A DNA stretch of 64,000 bases from Macrotrachela quadricornifera (Eukaryota; Rotifera; Eurotatoria; Philodinida; Philodinidae). The notes under the pieces were generated by a model. That model was not told the DNA's origin and did no database searches. It saw only the letters and a list, made by a program, of their open reading frames with translations. Within the stretch, counting starts at the first letter, position 1; the number at the start of each line of letters is the position of its first letter. Below are positions 34,953 through 47,189 of the stretch, piece by piece. The stretch is from NCBI GenBank assembly GCA_022393335.1, contig JAJEKB010021020.1, forward strand, positions 16,299 through 80,298. Reading direction: 5' to 3'. Both the position numbers and the translations under genes were made by a program.

Positions 34953-36747
34953 GAGTGCCGTAAAGCCTAGATATCATTCTAGAAGAGTGCTGATGAGCAG
35001 TACTGAGTGCAAGCATTTTACTGTGAAAAGCCGACAAATCAGAACCTGTTGATCAAATTAAAAAAAAAGACGTCAGGGTTGGTTCCGATTCTAGATAGCG
35101 AAAGTTAAATACATTTTTTTGTAGCGCTTTTGTAAACGTTGATTATTCATTTAAATTATGTCGAACTTTTGACGCTGTCAGATGAAAATGGCAAGCAATC
35201 TGTGTCGAACATACACTTTTGAGATTCATTAAACGATTTACTAATGGAGATATCAATTTTAGGTTTCATTCTGGAGAATCCAGAAATCCATTTGATAATT
35301 CATTTCTATGCGTTTGTAAACAGGTTAGTATGTTTAGAGAAACTTTTTCTCTCATTTTGAGACAACTTGGCATGACTTCTTGGACTCGTTGGGATGGAAT
35401 CCGGCCAAAAATTTTTGTTTTTAATGATATGAAATAAGATTCCTCATCCTTAGGAGTTTAGTGCAAATTCCTGTAGCCAGGAACCCAGAATTCGAGATAA
35501 ATTCTATTTTTTAATTATCTGAAAATCTATAACGATTCGCATCAACATGGAAGAGAAAATATGTTCAAACATTCTTGCATCTTTAATAACGTGCAAAAAC
35601 AAATTGTCAAATAAGTTTTCAATCTTAGGAACCCGAAATTCGGTGAGCATTCTGTTTCAAGGAATCTGTAGGCCTGTACTTAGTTGTCTCTAAATAAAAA
35701 AGAAAAAATATATAAACATCGAAACGTATTCAAAAACATGCGCAAATCAATTATAAAGTTGATTCCCATAACTTGAAAACGAAATTCCAAGAAACAAAGA
35801 ACCTTGTTAACCCTTCACAGTGGGGACCTTTACCATATGCAAGCAGAAATACTGTTCTCTTCCATAGAACTAGACGTACACTTCTAGAAAAATGATCTCT
35901 CAGATAATAAAATACATTCTCCAAAATAATATGGTTGAAGGACCTCAGGCCTGGGATCCCAGCTATATTTTTTTTTTGGATAGAAAATGATTTTAGAAAC
36001 ATGTTGAGCCTTATATCATTCAATGTATTTTCAGGCGTTGGCGCCAAATATAACCTTCATTTTCCTCTAAAGCATAACGTAGACGTCTAAAACTGAATTT
36101 CTGATCAGAAGTTTTTGAGGGTGAGGGTGTGAGGGTGTGGGTGAGGATAGAGAACATCTTTATCTTGATGTACTTTTATTCTCATTACTTCTAGCTTTCG
36201 ACATTTTTCCTTTCTGCCCTTTTCAATCCATTCGATCCATTCATCTGTCGCCATTGCTTGTTACAATGTGCTCAGAAGATTGTGTGATCTTTTCTTCCAT
36301 AATATTATCCAGAGTACTGTTGAATTTGTCTTTAGACACGTACGCGTTGCTTTACTTTCTATGATATTGCTAGCCCAATATTTCTGTTTGCTTCTATTTG
36401 TTGTTCTACTTCTTATTCTTTTCTCCTCACTTTTGTAGAAAGTTTAAGCGCTCATGTATGTGACATAAAAAAAGGAAAAAGAAAAAGAGAGCTATGCTCT
36501 AAAAATAGTTGCATTTTCTGGATGTTTACCGTCAGAAATAAATCACGCAAACCAGAAAACAAAGTATAATTGTTGATAATTCTTCAGATACATAAATTTC
36601 TTTTTATTATTTATCTTTTCAATGATAGATATAAATTCAAATTGAATCATTGGTTTGAAGTAATCTTACACAGTTTTTCCATGTGTTGGAAGAGTTCGTT
36701 ACTAGATTAAATAGTTTAAGAGATTCTGTATTACAGAGATGTGTAGG
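34953..36747. other. Intergenic DNA with a G-quadruplex motif
   Basis: No gene supported. A G-rich tract at 36119-36146 is listed separately. Confidence 0.4.
36119..36141 (+). other. G-quadruplex motif
   Basis: Four GGG runs (36119-36121, 36125-36127, 36133-36135, 36139-36141) separated by loops TGA, TGTGA and TGT fit the G3-N1-7 pattern. The TGTGGG/TGAGGG words resemble the bdelloid telomere repeat TGTGGG, but the tract is too short and irregular to be called telomeric. Confidence 0.6.
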
Positions 36748-37809
36748 GCAGCAATTTTTGATGCCCCACAGGATCCGCCTCGTGAGGTTTGCTAACCCCG
36801 TCCCGTCCGTCCCCTCAGATAATTTCATTCATCTCCTTCCCGTCTCGCCCGTCCCGTTGTATATTTAAATCCGTTCCGCCAGTATGGATCCGTGGATATT
36901 TTGGTTATTAATTGACTTTTTCTTTAGTAGTTTATTCTACATAAATAATTTATTTATCACAATAATGTGTTTATCATAAAACAAAATATAAGACAATGTT
37001 CTAGTTTAAGTTTTTAAATAAGCAGCAGCAGATCGAACCAGTATCATATCGTTCACCAATGATGAATTAAGGTTACTTCTCCTTTGAGATATCGTAACAC
37101 CTGCTGAACTGAATTCATGTCCAACCGTACATGAAGAAGCAGGAATATAAAATACCTTGTTTGCCAATATAGATAAATTGGTCAATAAGCTTGCCTGCTC
37201 TTTCCAAAAAATAAGAGGATTATCATTCTCATCAATGAAGTATGTGCATTTTGTTAACTTTAAGAAGAAAAAACAAATAGGAGCCATGGGGGAAAGTGCT
37301 GACACCCAGTATCCTGGCACCTCAGCACCTTTAACGACTTTTTCGCTATTTTAACTGCTTTCTCAACACCTTGTGGTGAAATTTGAAAGAACAGAATCAA
37401 GTCGTCATATTTTACCACAAGGTGCTGGGAAAAGCAGTTAAAATAATGCAACAGTCGTTGAAGGTATTGAAGATGCTCATAGTGAAGTGCGCTGCGGGTG
37501 TTGACTGAGTGCCGAGTAGGTGCTGATATGGCAGAGTGCTGGGTTTCAGCACTTTCCCTCTTAATAATGAAAAAGACAAACAATGAACCAATTTCATTGT
37601 GATCGGTGCAGAACGATCAATCAATCGATGTATTTGAAATCACATGCGTAAAATAACGATATCTGTCAATTGTTTCCAACGGTCCTCTATTGTGTTCCGA
37701 AAAATCCTTTACCCGTCCGAATCCATGAGAATTTATACTTGCCCGTCCGAAGACCCAATCCTTCTAGCCAGTGCGCCTTCAACACTCGTGACCCGCACAT
37801 TTCTGCTGC
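36748..37809. mobile_element. Worn hAT-like non-autonomous element
   Basis: Ends GCAGCAATTTTTGATGC (left) and complement of GCAGCAGAAATGTGC (right) form a weak inverted repeat. The candidate 8-bp duplications TGTGTAGG (36740-36747) and ATTGTAGG (37810-37817) match at 6 of 8. Inside the left end, CCCGTCCCGTCCGTCCCC and CCCGTCTCGCCCGTCCCG, and near the right end CCCGTCCGAA (twice), are subterminal repeats typical of some hAT families. No transposase frame. It contains the inverted-repeat insert at 37288-37560. Confidence 0.6.
37288..37560. mobile_element. Inverted-repeat MITE (GAAAGTGCTG ends) inside the hAT-like element
   Basis: Left arm GGGGGAAAGTGCTGACACCC is matched by the complement of the right end (GAGGGAAAGTGCTGAAACCC). 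Inner blocks CAGCACCT, TTTTAACTGCTTT and CACCTTGTGGT pair across the centre near 37400. Non-coding. Target duplication not resolved. Confidence 0.7.
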
Positions 37810-37817
37810 ATTGTAGG

Positions 37818-38538
37818 TATATCTTGAAAAAGTTATTTGATTCTTATTATATATCGAACAGAAAATTACTAAGTTCTCATTTTTCTCATATCAATCAAAA
37901 AAAGTATCAGCTCAAAAAATTTCCTTCTATATTGAAAAAGGTTAAAACTTTGAGGCACCTCATATTTCTGCAAAGAAAATGATAACAATTATTTTTGTTA
38001 CTACAAGCAAACAGATCCTATACAAATTAACTGAAAATATATAAATTTCTCAGAAGAGATGTAAAATTCCGATATTCTATATATATAAGAAAATACTGAG
38101 AATTAAGTATTAATAGACACTTAAATTAATACTAGTTTTTATCCGCAGATAATATACGTTTGCAAGAGAAGTTCAACATAGGACTTCATTTTTATAATAG
38201 ACTTGATTGATGAATATTTATCGTGATTTTTATCTTGAAATAAAATTAATAACTTACTCTCATGACATAGGCTGATGGAATATTGAGACTTGCTTCTAAA
38301 TATCAGTCTCCAACATGACTTATGCTTGAACAATTAATGTCTATACATATCTGAAAAAACTGTTAATAAGACCGGCATAGAAGTATATTTAGTATTTTTC
38401 TTTTTAGTCTCTTGATCTTTCAAAAGTAAGATCTGCATTATTGCTTTTGGCAAATGAAGAAGACGGGAAAATCATATATTAACTAGTAGAATCGAAGTCT
38501 TTCATCGGCAAACGTAATAAGAGTCAAATAAACTAGAG
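37818..38538. other. Intergenic spacer before receptor gene
   Basis: AT-rich. It presumably contains the promoter of the receptor gene that starts at 38539. No specific element recognised. Confidence 0.4.
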
Positions 38539-41500
38539 ATGTCGATATTAGTAATCACTCTCTTGTTTTTAATTGTCATCACCACAAATGCTCGAATTTT
38601 TGTTTACAACACTGAAAACAAACGCGAAACTGACAAATTCGATTGTGTATATCATGTTGACAAAGGAGAAGAAATTCCTTATTGTAGACGTACAGGCGAA
38701 ACATAACAGTTAAATCGAAAGAAAACAAATTGTGCCAATGAAGGAAAAAAAATATTATTTCGTCAACTAATTGAACAAAATATTAAAACAAATACTATTC
38801 TTGACTGGAGTTCAAGTGCAGAGATGGCTGATTTATATGCCTATATCTTTTACAATCAATCATTTATTGAGAATGATGCAGATCAATTTATTTGCAATTG
38901 TACAAAAGCAGGAACATTTGGTAAATATTGTGAATATCAGTTAACGCACAGCGCAAAATCATTCGATGAAGGAATTAAAATTCAATTTTAACAAAAGAAA
39001 AAAGGCGATTCATGAAACACTCAACGATATGGAAAGATTATTTGCTATGAAACGATCTCTTGTAATTCAGGTGTTCTGTGTCTCGATTGGCGAGATATTT
39101 GCAATGGTCATCAACAATGTGAACATGGAATGGACGAAGAAAATTGGGATAAATTGGAATTCAACGAATGTGAAGATGACGAGTTTCGATGCACAAATGG
39201 CATGTGCATTGCGGAAGAATTTTGGCTGGATGGTGAGAATGTTGAAATTTACAAAATATACTTCTATTTTCAATTATAAAGGAAAGTTTAACATTTTTAT
39301 TTCACAATATGAATAGTACTAGCACAGTAAAATAATAATTTTTTAGAGAATTTAAACGACAGATTTTACAATATTTTAATTTTTTATGATTTTCAAATCT
39401 ATTTGAACTTCTCGGAGATTTGAGTTGATCATCTTCTAGTTTTAATATAAAATTTCTGTAAAAATCGAACAAGTTTTATGAATAATAACTTCTAATTCTT
39501 TGCTACTAGAAGAAAACCAGCTGAAATAATCAGAATTAGATATATGATTAGTCTACTTCAACTTATCGAGTTGAAGATGTTATAGTCTAGTTTAGAAGTT
39601 TAAATAAAAAAGAGTTGACTATGTAAAATCAAACATTTTTGCTTCTTATAACAATAACACCCTCGAAAATTATAGTTGAATTTTTTTTAGTCGAAGATCT
39701 GCTGTAGATGTTTTTTTATCTTTTCATTTTTTTTTTGACATGTTAATTAGACAATCATCATCGAGAATATCTAATTCAAAAGATGTACACTAATTATTCA
39801 GATTCACTATTTATTTTTTAATAATTTTGAAATTTTATGTTTATGTAATTTTTAGCTTCACTTTCCTAACCTATGATAATTGAGTGAGAAGGAAAGCATA
39901 CAATTTTCAAGGAAATTTTTCCTAAATATTTAGCTTTACGCTATGGTATAGTGTCATCTTAAACTAAGAACACATGACACCGATCAAATGCATACTCAAT
40001 AAGAGTAGCAGAAGAAAAATAAGCTTTTTATCAGTTCAAGCTCATATGAAAGAAGCTAGTAATCAGCTCTTGAACTGAAGCTGTCACACATTGAATAGAA
40101 TTCAAGATTTCAAACTAATTTTTGTGTAAAAGTTTTGAAAGACTATGTAAAAGGTGTAGTAAATAAATTGTTCATTTTTTTGTTTTAGGTATACCTGACT
40201 GTATGGAGTGGAGTGATGAACAGCCTATCGATGATAACTGGTGTTCTTTCGCATCGAATAGAATATTCTGTGATGAGCATATATGTTTTCCCAATAGATA
40301 TTCATGTGGTGATGGACAATGTGTTTCGTGGGACACTCGATTAGCATTTCAACGATTTATCCAACCGGAAAAAGATTGCTTTAATAAGCGCAATTTAAAT
40401 TATATGTGTGAAGTAAGTTTGAGTCGACGTGCTTGGGCACTTGAGAATGGATTATGTTGGCCTGATGATGATTACAATGATCTTCGATATCCTCCATGGA
40501 ACATGACGGATTCATCAAATCTAACGAGCTCTGAAAAATGTCACTACTTATTTCGATGTTATTTATCAAACGAATTTGAACATGATTGTCCATGTAATTT
40601 CTCTACGTGCATAATGCTAATGAAAATTATATGTAAATCAGATGATTACCTCATTCTTTATCCACCACAAGGATTGATTAGTCCACATGTCTTCATCTAT
40701 TATAGTTATAGACAGTTTATGCAAAATCCAACTTTTCAATCTTTCGAAATTAAAGGAAAAATTAGATGCTTAGGATACCATTTTACAAGTAACTATCCTG
40801 TAAAACTATCGCCTCCTTTTGTATTGGTTCTACGTTCTAACATAAATCAATTTCTCTGTACATTTGATTCTTATAAGGGACATAAAGATTTTCTATCATC
40901 TTTTAAACATGACAAGTTCTGTTGGAATGAATCTTTAACATTTAACGGTCGTCCACATGCTGTTTATCATGATGTATGTGCTTCAACTGGAGAATGTATT
41001 TCACAATATCGTATTCGTGATGGTTTTGTGGATTGTATTGATGAGCAAGATGAAGATATAGTCTCTGAGAAAAATTATTGTACAGTAAATATGCAACGAC
41101 ATTGTTTTCAATGTTTTAATAGGCACGGAAAATGTCTCCTGCTGCACAGGTTAGGCAATGATATTGATGATTGTTCGAACGATTATGATGAAATATGGAA
41201 GAGCAATGGTGGGCTTCTTAAAAATATGAAGTGTCATTCTATGAACATCGTTGACTGTGTTCATTTGAAAGAATATATTAGTCAATCTGTAAACAAAAAT
41301 TCCACCAGCAATAGTTTATTCGATAGTAATCAAAATGCCCAGATGGTATTTCAATCATTTTGCGATAGTTTTTGGGATTTGAAAAATCATGTTGATGAAT
41401 TACTATTATCATGCAAGCATTGGATGTGTCATCATGATGAATATCAATGTCGAACTGGCCAATATATTCCATTGAATTGGGTCTGTGATGGAGAATGGGA

Positions 41501-44500
41501 TTGTGCAGATGCATCTGACGAAGAAGCCATTAAACTTGTTGAACAAATATCAATTCATAATGCTGAATTTTTCGATTGGAACAATCAAATCAAAAAATGC
41601 CGACAAAAATATTCTAAATCTCCATTTTCTAAAATCTGTAATACTTCTTTCGAATTTGGATGCTATCGATCACATGTGTCAAATCCGTTAGATATTCATT
41701 TGAATCGTCCATGCATCAATCTTACACAAATTGGCGATTATGTAGAAGATTGTTTCAATGCTTATGATGAAAGAAATACATTTGCAGTAAATAATCATAT
41801 GTGGGGTTACCATTTTGGCTGTGGAAATATTCCAAGAACACAGTCAATTGCTTGTGAACTAGAAGAGAAAACTAATTGTACGAAGGTTCTTTGTCCAAAT
41901 CATCGGGATAAAGATGGATCATGTTCAGACATTAAAGATGTCATTTGCATCAGAGATAATCAATGTAAGAAGAATGCACGATGTGATGGAAGATTCGACT
42001 GTTTCGATGGTGAAAATGAGTATTCGTGTCCATCTGGTTCACATACAAATGAACTAATTTATCGTATCGAAAAATTACATTCAAGAAAATTTGTCAAATC
42101 TATTTCCTTTAAATTATATCCACCCCAACAACATATATCGAACTCGTTGATCAAGTTTCAAACTAACAATAATTTTAATTCTGATGTCTATTCATATCAA
42201 TGCAATCAAGGTGTAGCTATTATTCATTTGAATTAGACACAATGTTTATGTCCGCCTGCTTACTATGGTCTTTGGTGTGAATTCTTTAGCGATCGAATCA
42301 CCATTATTGCTAATGTCGATCAGAATACACTCATCAAGACAATATCAAATGTTACACTCAAGATTAAGGCTAATTTTCTTTTCAATTCGACGATAATCGA
42401 TTATCATGAATTTCATGTTATTCCAACAATTGAAAGAATGCAAAGCATTAAACATAAATTCTATCTTTTATATTCCAGATCAAATCAAATGATTGCTCAT
42501 AAGCAACGACGCTATTATAATCGGGCTGATGTTACCAATAATCATCCATATACGGTTCACTTTGATGTTTTTGTACTTAAAAATCAGAGTTATATTAAAG
42601 AACTTGGTTCTTGGCATTATCCCATTTACTTCGACTATTTACCAGCTTTTCGATTAGCCGTTGTATTGAAATTTCCATCTTGGTTGAAAAATGTAACATT
42701 TGATTTCTGTGCACAAAATATTTGTAATGAGAATTCTACCTGTATACCAATTTTCAATCAGAATAATTCATATTATTGTTCATGCAAAAGTGGTTTTTAT
42801 GGAATAAATTGTAGTTTGTATGAACCTCGTTGTGAAAGTTATTGTTCGAATAACGCATTTTGTCGATGGGATGATTCTAATCATTTAACTAATCACAATA
42901 ATCTCTATTGTATTTGTCCACTTGATCGTCTTGGACCACGTTGTAATTTGAAAGATGATAGTTGCGATGTAAATCCTTGTTTGAATAATGGAAGTTGCCT
43001 TTCCACTTCTGATCGTAGTGGAAAAATATCGTATCTATGTATATGTTCACAGCGGTTCTATGGAGTTCTATGTGAACATGCTAAAGCATCCGTTCACGTT
43101 ATTTTAAACGTAACTGAAGATTTCTATGCTCGTGCAACTGTTGTTCAATTGTACAATATTGGTTCAAATGGTAAATTTATAATCGAATATCAGCAAGTTT
43201 ATTATGGTGTACCACAGATGATTCATTACAATCATGATGATACTCTTGCTCCTTTAATTGGACTTCTCAAAATTTATAATGATATTGCAAATCCACAATA
43301 TTATTTATTGTATCTTCTCGATACATCGATAATCAATATTACATCATCTCCGTACCATTGTCCACATGCCCTGTCTTTGATAGTGAAAGGTAAGTTCATT
43401 GAGTAATTAAAATCGATCTACATGCTACTTGTTTTCTAACAGATACGAATTCATCCGTTCCATTTGCTTTACTATACCATCAAATCTGCCAAAATAACAC
43501 TAAACGCTTGTGTTTCTATGATGAGGATTATTTTTGTATCTGTGGAAAAGATCATCGTGTTGAGTGTTTCCTTTATAGTCGTCCACAAGATCATTGTGAC
43601 AATTGTCTGTCGGGAGGCAAATGTGTTCGAGGTGCTTTAGACATTCCTAACAATTTTATTTGTCTTTGTCCCTTTTGTCACCAAGGATCTCGTTGCGAAT
43701 TTAATATGCAAGCATTTGGCTTTACTCTCGATTCACTGTTGATCAATTATTCTAAAACGGTAAAACGAATCTATGTCATGCTATCTCTTTTACTCTTTAT
43801 TATTGGTTTCTTTAATAATCTCTGTGCTTTTGTCACATTCAAACGACCATTACCTCGAAAGTTTGGCGTTTGGCAACTACTTACTATTTGTTACTTGTCT
43901 CAATCAAATGGCTTTACTCTGTTTACTTTTGAAATTTATTCAAATCACTACTGAAATTTCAAATATAGAATTATGTAAAGGTGTTTCTTATTTTCTCTCG
44001 GTATTCACACGATTGACTTACTGGTTAACAAGTTGGGTAACTGTCGAACGTCTTCTCTTTATTCCCTTTCCAACCTCATTTGTTCTACAAAATTCTCGTC
44101 TAGCAATTGGAACGAGTATTGTAACGTGGATCATTCTTTTTGGTCTGCATGTGCATGAAACTATCTATTATACAATCACTCAACATCTTCCCACAGGTTC
44201 TTCTATCTGTGTAACAATCTTTAGCACACGTCGTATCTCAACCTACAATCAAATTTCTACTTTCATTCATCATCTATTTCCATTCTGTATTCAAGTAATA
44301 TCCATTACTTTTCTGATTGTTCTTGCTGCACGTAGTCGAGCAAAGACGATTAGAGACAAGATGACTTTTTTTCAAGTATTGAAAAAGCAATTTCAAACTC
44401 AGAAAGAACTCAATATCACGCCTGTGATCATTGTTCTTTCTGGTTTACCTCAAATAATTATTACATTCAGTTTAGCATGTTCACAATTAACCAATTGGCA

Positions 44501-44687
44501 TCGTCATTTGCTACTTGGCACCTATCTACTTTCTTACGTTCCTCAAACTCTCGGCTTTATTCTCTATGTTATACCATCGACTAGTTACAAGAAGGAATTC
44601 GGCGAGACATTACTTGCTAAAAAGTCCCTTAAATGGATATTCAACAAGAACAAAAATGAGACCAAAACTCCAAAAACAAATTATTAA
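38539..44687 (+). pseudogene. LDLa/EGF/7TM receptor (rhodopsin-type GPCR), broken by nonsense codons and a frameshift
   Basis: Exons 38539-39232, 40189-43389 and 43443-44687 join in frame (phase 1 at both junctions). Order of parts: signal peptide (MSILVITLLFLIVITTNA), an EGF-like piece (CNCTKAGTFGKYC), at least five LDL-receptor class A modules (CNSGVLCLDWRDICNGHQQC, CEDDEFRCTNGMCI, YQCRTGQYIPLNWVCDGEWD, CKKNARCDGRFDCFDGENEY and others), three tandem EGF modules near 42705-43075, a fourth near 43594-43695, then seven helices from 43765 onward. The receptor would be a cell-surface chemosensory-type protein. Stops in the otherwise open frame: TAA 38704, TAA 38989, TGA 39013, TAG 42234. A one-base excess in GTTTGGCAAC near 43868-43876 shifts the frame between helices 1 and 2. 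Domain order and Cys spacing are otherwise intact, so inactivation looks recent. Confidence 0.85.
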
Positions 44688-44745
44688 TGTGGCATCACCT
44701 TTTTTTTGTTGCTATTTTTGTCATCATTGCTTCTGTTATCACTTA

Positions 44746-45013
44746 AAGAGTGATCCAAAAGTCTTCGTTGTTCTAAGAAAAATTGTTCGTTCTTCCTTAT
44801 AGTAAATTCAAAAATGTTCAAAGTTTGGTATCTCATCCCTTATAAGTAGGCGAATGTTATCCCAAAGGTTCAATTCTCTATCCCTTATAATAAGGAATAG
44901 AAACATGAAACTTTGCGGTAACATTTGCGTACTCACAAGGGATACGATACCAAAATTTGAACATTTTTGAATTTACTATAAGAGAGAACAACGAAGACTT
45001 TTGGATCACCCTT
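44746..45013. mobile_element. Tc1/mariner-type MITE
   Basis: A 268-bp non-coding element between TA dinucleotides (44744-44745, 45014-45015). Long inverted ends: AAGAGTGATCCAAAAGTCTT at the left against AAGGGTGATCCAAAAGTCTT in complement at the right, continuing CGTTGTTCT and, further in, AAATTCAAAAATGTTCAAA. It sits about 60 bp past the stop of the receptor pseudogene. Confidence 0.8.
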
Positions 45014-45356
45014 TATCTGTCATAATCTGTAATAGCCAATTAATTAACATGTTGGTCACCGTTTGAGGGAGAGGGGAAATGGGATCAAATTTATATTTCC
45101 TAAAAAGTTCAACACTCTTTTAGTAGTGGCGTAACCACCGGGGGTGCACGGGGGTGCAATGCCCCCTCTGTAAATAGTTTTGCCCCCCCCTGTAAATTTT
45201 TCATTGAAACAGGACGGACTTTTCTATTTATTCACCGTGAGATGGTACGTTTATGATCTTAAAGAACATCTAGTTTTACGTGCGCAGCAGATAAAAACTT
45301 TTTAAAACAATTGTCGTGAGCGTAGCCGCCTTCGGCGGCAAAACGTTGGAAATATA

Positions 45357-45606
45357 CAGTGGGCTTAGAAGTAACCCGACATAAAAGATATCCTATAATA
45401 ACAGATGATAAATTGTCCATGATACTTTTCATACTTTTTGTTTGTGTAAATAGCTAGAATTTTTATCATATATATATCTAATCAAGATCTTTATTCACCT
45501 AAAGTTTCAGGTCTTTACACAAGCAAAAAGTATGAAAAGTATCATGAAGAATTTATTACCTGTTATCACAGGATATCCTTTATACCGGGTTACCTTTGAG
45601 CCACGC
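45357..45606. mobile_element. Tc1-type MITE nested in the hAT-like element
   Basis: A 250-bp inverted-repeat element flanked by TA. Ends CAGTGGGCTTAGAAGTAACC (left) and GCGTGGCTCAAAGGTAACCC (right, complement) plus the inner pair AGGATATCCTGTGATAACAG/AGATATCCTATAATAACAG. The CAGTGGGGCTCAAAAGTAACC type of end is typical of Tc1-like MITEs. Confidence 0.75.
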
Positions 45607-45862
45607 TATAGATGTGTAGAATCGTTTTTTAAGAGTTTGTCCGACTAAAACTGGAATCTGCTTAAAATCTCTGATCCTGTCAAAATGGTGAAGTTTCAAG
45701 AAAGATTAAATTTGAGACTTTCGAAACCTTGATATTTTTAATGAATATTCGGACAGTAATTTCATCAACTTTGCAAAACTGATATCTTAGGTGTTTTCAA
45801 AATTTCCAGGATATTTAGATTCAAAAAACTTATCTTTCTGACAGTTCTAGACCGATAATTAA

Positions 45863-46335
45863 CCCATTGGGGGCGATTCGATTTTCTTAGAAAGTAATGT
45901 ATGGCTCAGGGTAGATCGCTGCACTTCATATCTCATATTTTAATGTGTAAATACGTTTTACTAGAAAACAACGTATACTAAAAGATGCAGCGGGATAAGC
46001 TCTACAATCTATATAATAAAGCTTTTTTCAATAATGTACTTTTTGTTTTCAAAAAAAAGTAAAACTTTGTGTGATCAATTTTTGAGGTTGCGAATATTGA
46101 TCGCACAAAATCATGCTTTTTTTTGAAAACAAAAATTACACAATTCAAACAAGCTTTACTATGGTGATTGTAGAGCTCTTTACACTGCATCTTGTGGTAT
46201 ATGGTGTTTTTTTTTCTAATAAAACATTTTTAGACACTAAAATATGAAATATCACGTACGACCATTTATTCCGGTTCACCTGTTAGCTTTAAAATATAGT
46301 GAGACCCAACGATGGGTCTTATCGTCGCGAACGGG
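45863..46335. mobile_element. piggyBac-like inverted-repeat element nested in the hAT-like element
   Basis: TTAA at 45859-45862 precedes CCCATTGGGGGCGATTCGAT; the right end in complement is CCCGTTCGCGACGATAAGAC and is followed by CTAA where TTAA would be expected. Long internal arms pair (CATATTTTAATGTGTAAATA/CATATTTTAGTGTCTAAAAA, GATGCAG..AGCTCTACAATC, and the 46040-46150 hairpin). About 473 bp, non-coding, diverged. Confidence 0.65.
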
Positions 46336-46649
46336 CTAATGAGTTTGCACATTTCCAACTGTGATATTTTTGTGAGTTTCTTGCAAAGGAAATTTTCGTA
46401 TTTGAAACGCTTCAATTTTAATAATAGTCGCCGGTGTGGCCGATTTCGCCAGTAAAAGCTCTGAGGAACTCGTGAATTTCGTGGACAATACTCTTTTCTT
46501 CAAATAGATTGTAAGGAAATTTCGTAAGATCTTACGGATTTTGCTCAAGTTTGAACACTTCCAATCCTATGAAAAAATTTTTCGTTCAGTATGTACAACT
46601 CTTGATGGGGCATTGCCCCCTCTGTAATTTTTTCCTGGTTACGCCACTA

Positions 46650-47189
46650 ACCCTTAGCTCAATAAATTGACTAAGGATATTGTAAAGTATAATATTAATG
46701 AAAAAAAATATCATATTTGTTAAATTGTTATTTATAAATAAATTAGGAACTGAATACATAATAGTAAAACTTTTTTTTTTCTTTTTTCTTAGACAGAAGA
46801 TATGAACCATTTACTGAATAGCCTAGTGCTTCTCATTAAAACTATTACGAGAAAAAAAATTGTCACAACCAGAACAAAAGTTTTTTATTTAGTTTTTGTT
46901 GTCACATGATTTGCTTCTGTTTAGTGTTATTTCTTCCTTTTCTCATAGCAAATAGAAGAATGACTGAAGGAAGTGTGTGTAGATCTTTTCTTTTCTTCGA
47001 ACTCGTTATAGATAAGTTTATACTTGAAACGTCTTGTAGATTGCTGTTTTAGACAAGTTTTAGCTTCTCGAATGGCGCACTACCGGCAACACAACGTTGA
47101 ATTAACATTTTTATTTTTTAATAAACAAAAAAGTAAACACTAGACAACATTAAATGAGTCTTCAGATATTGATGTCTGTCCTTCTTCAT
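46650..47189. other. Intergenic spacer
   Basis: AT-rich DNA before the 3' end of the minus-strand GPCR gene. Nothing else recognised. Confidence 0.4.

Larger units (their letters stand above)
45124..46649. mobile_element. hAT-like element with two nested MITEs
   Basis: Termini TAGTGGCGTAACCA (45124-45137) and exact complement at 46636-46649, with GGGGGTGCAATGCCCCCTCT-type subterminal sequence at both ends (near 45155 and 46600). Candidate 8-bp flanks TCTTTTAG and ACCCTTAG agree at 5 of 8, so the insertion is old. No transposase. A strong short hairpin GCCGCCTTCGGCGGC lies near 45324-45338. Elements at 45357-45606 and 45863-46335 are inserted into it. Confidence 0.75.
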
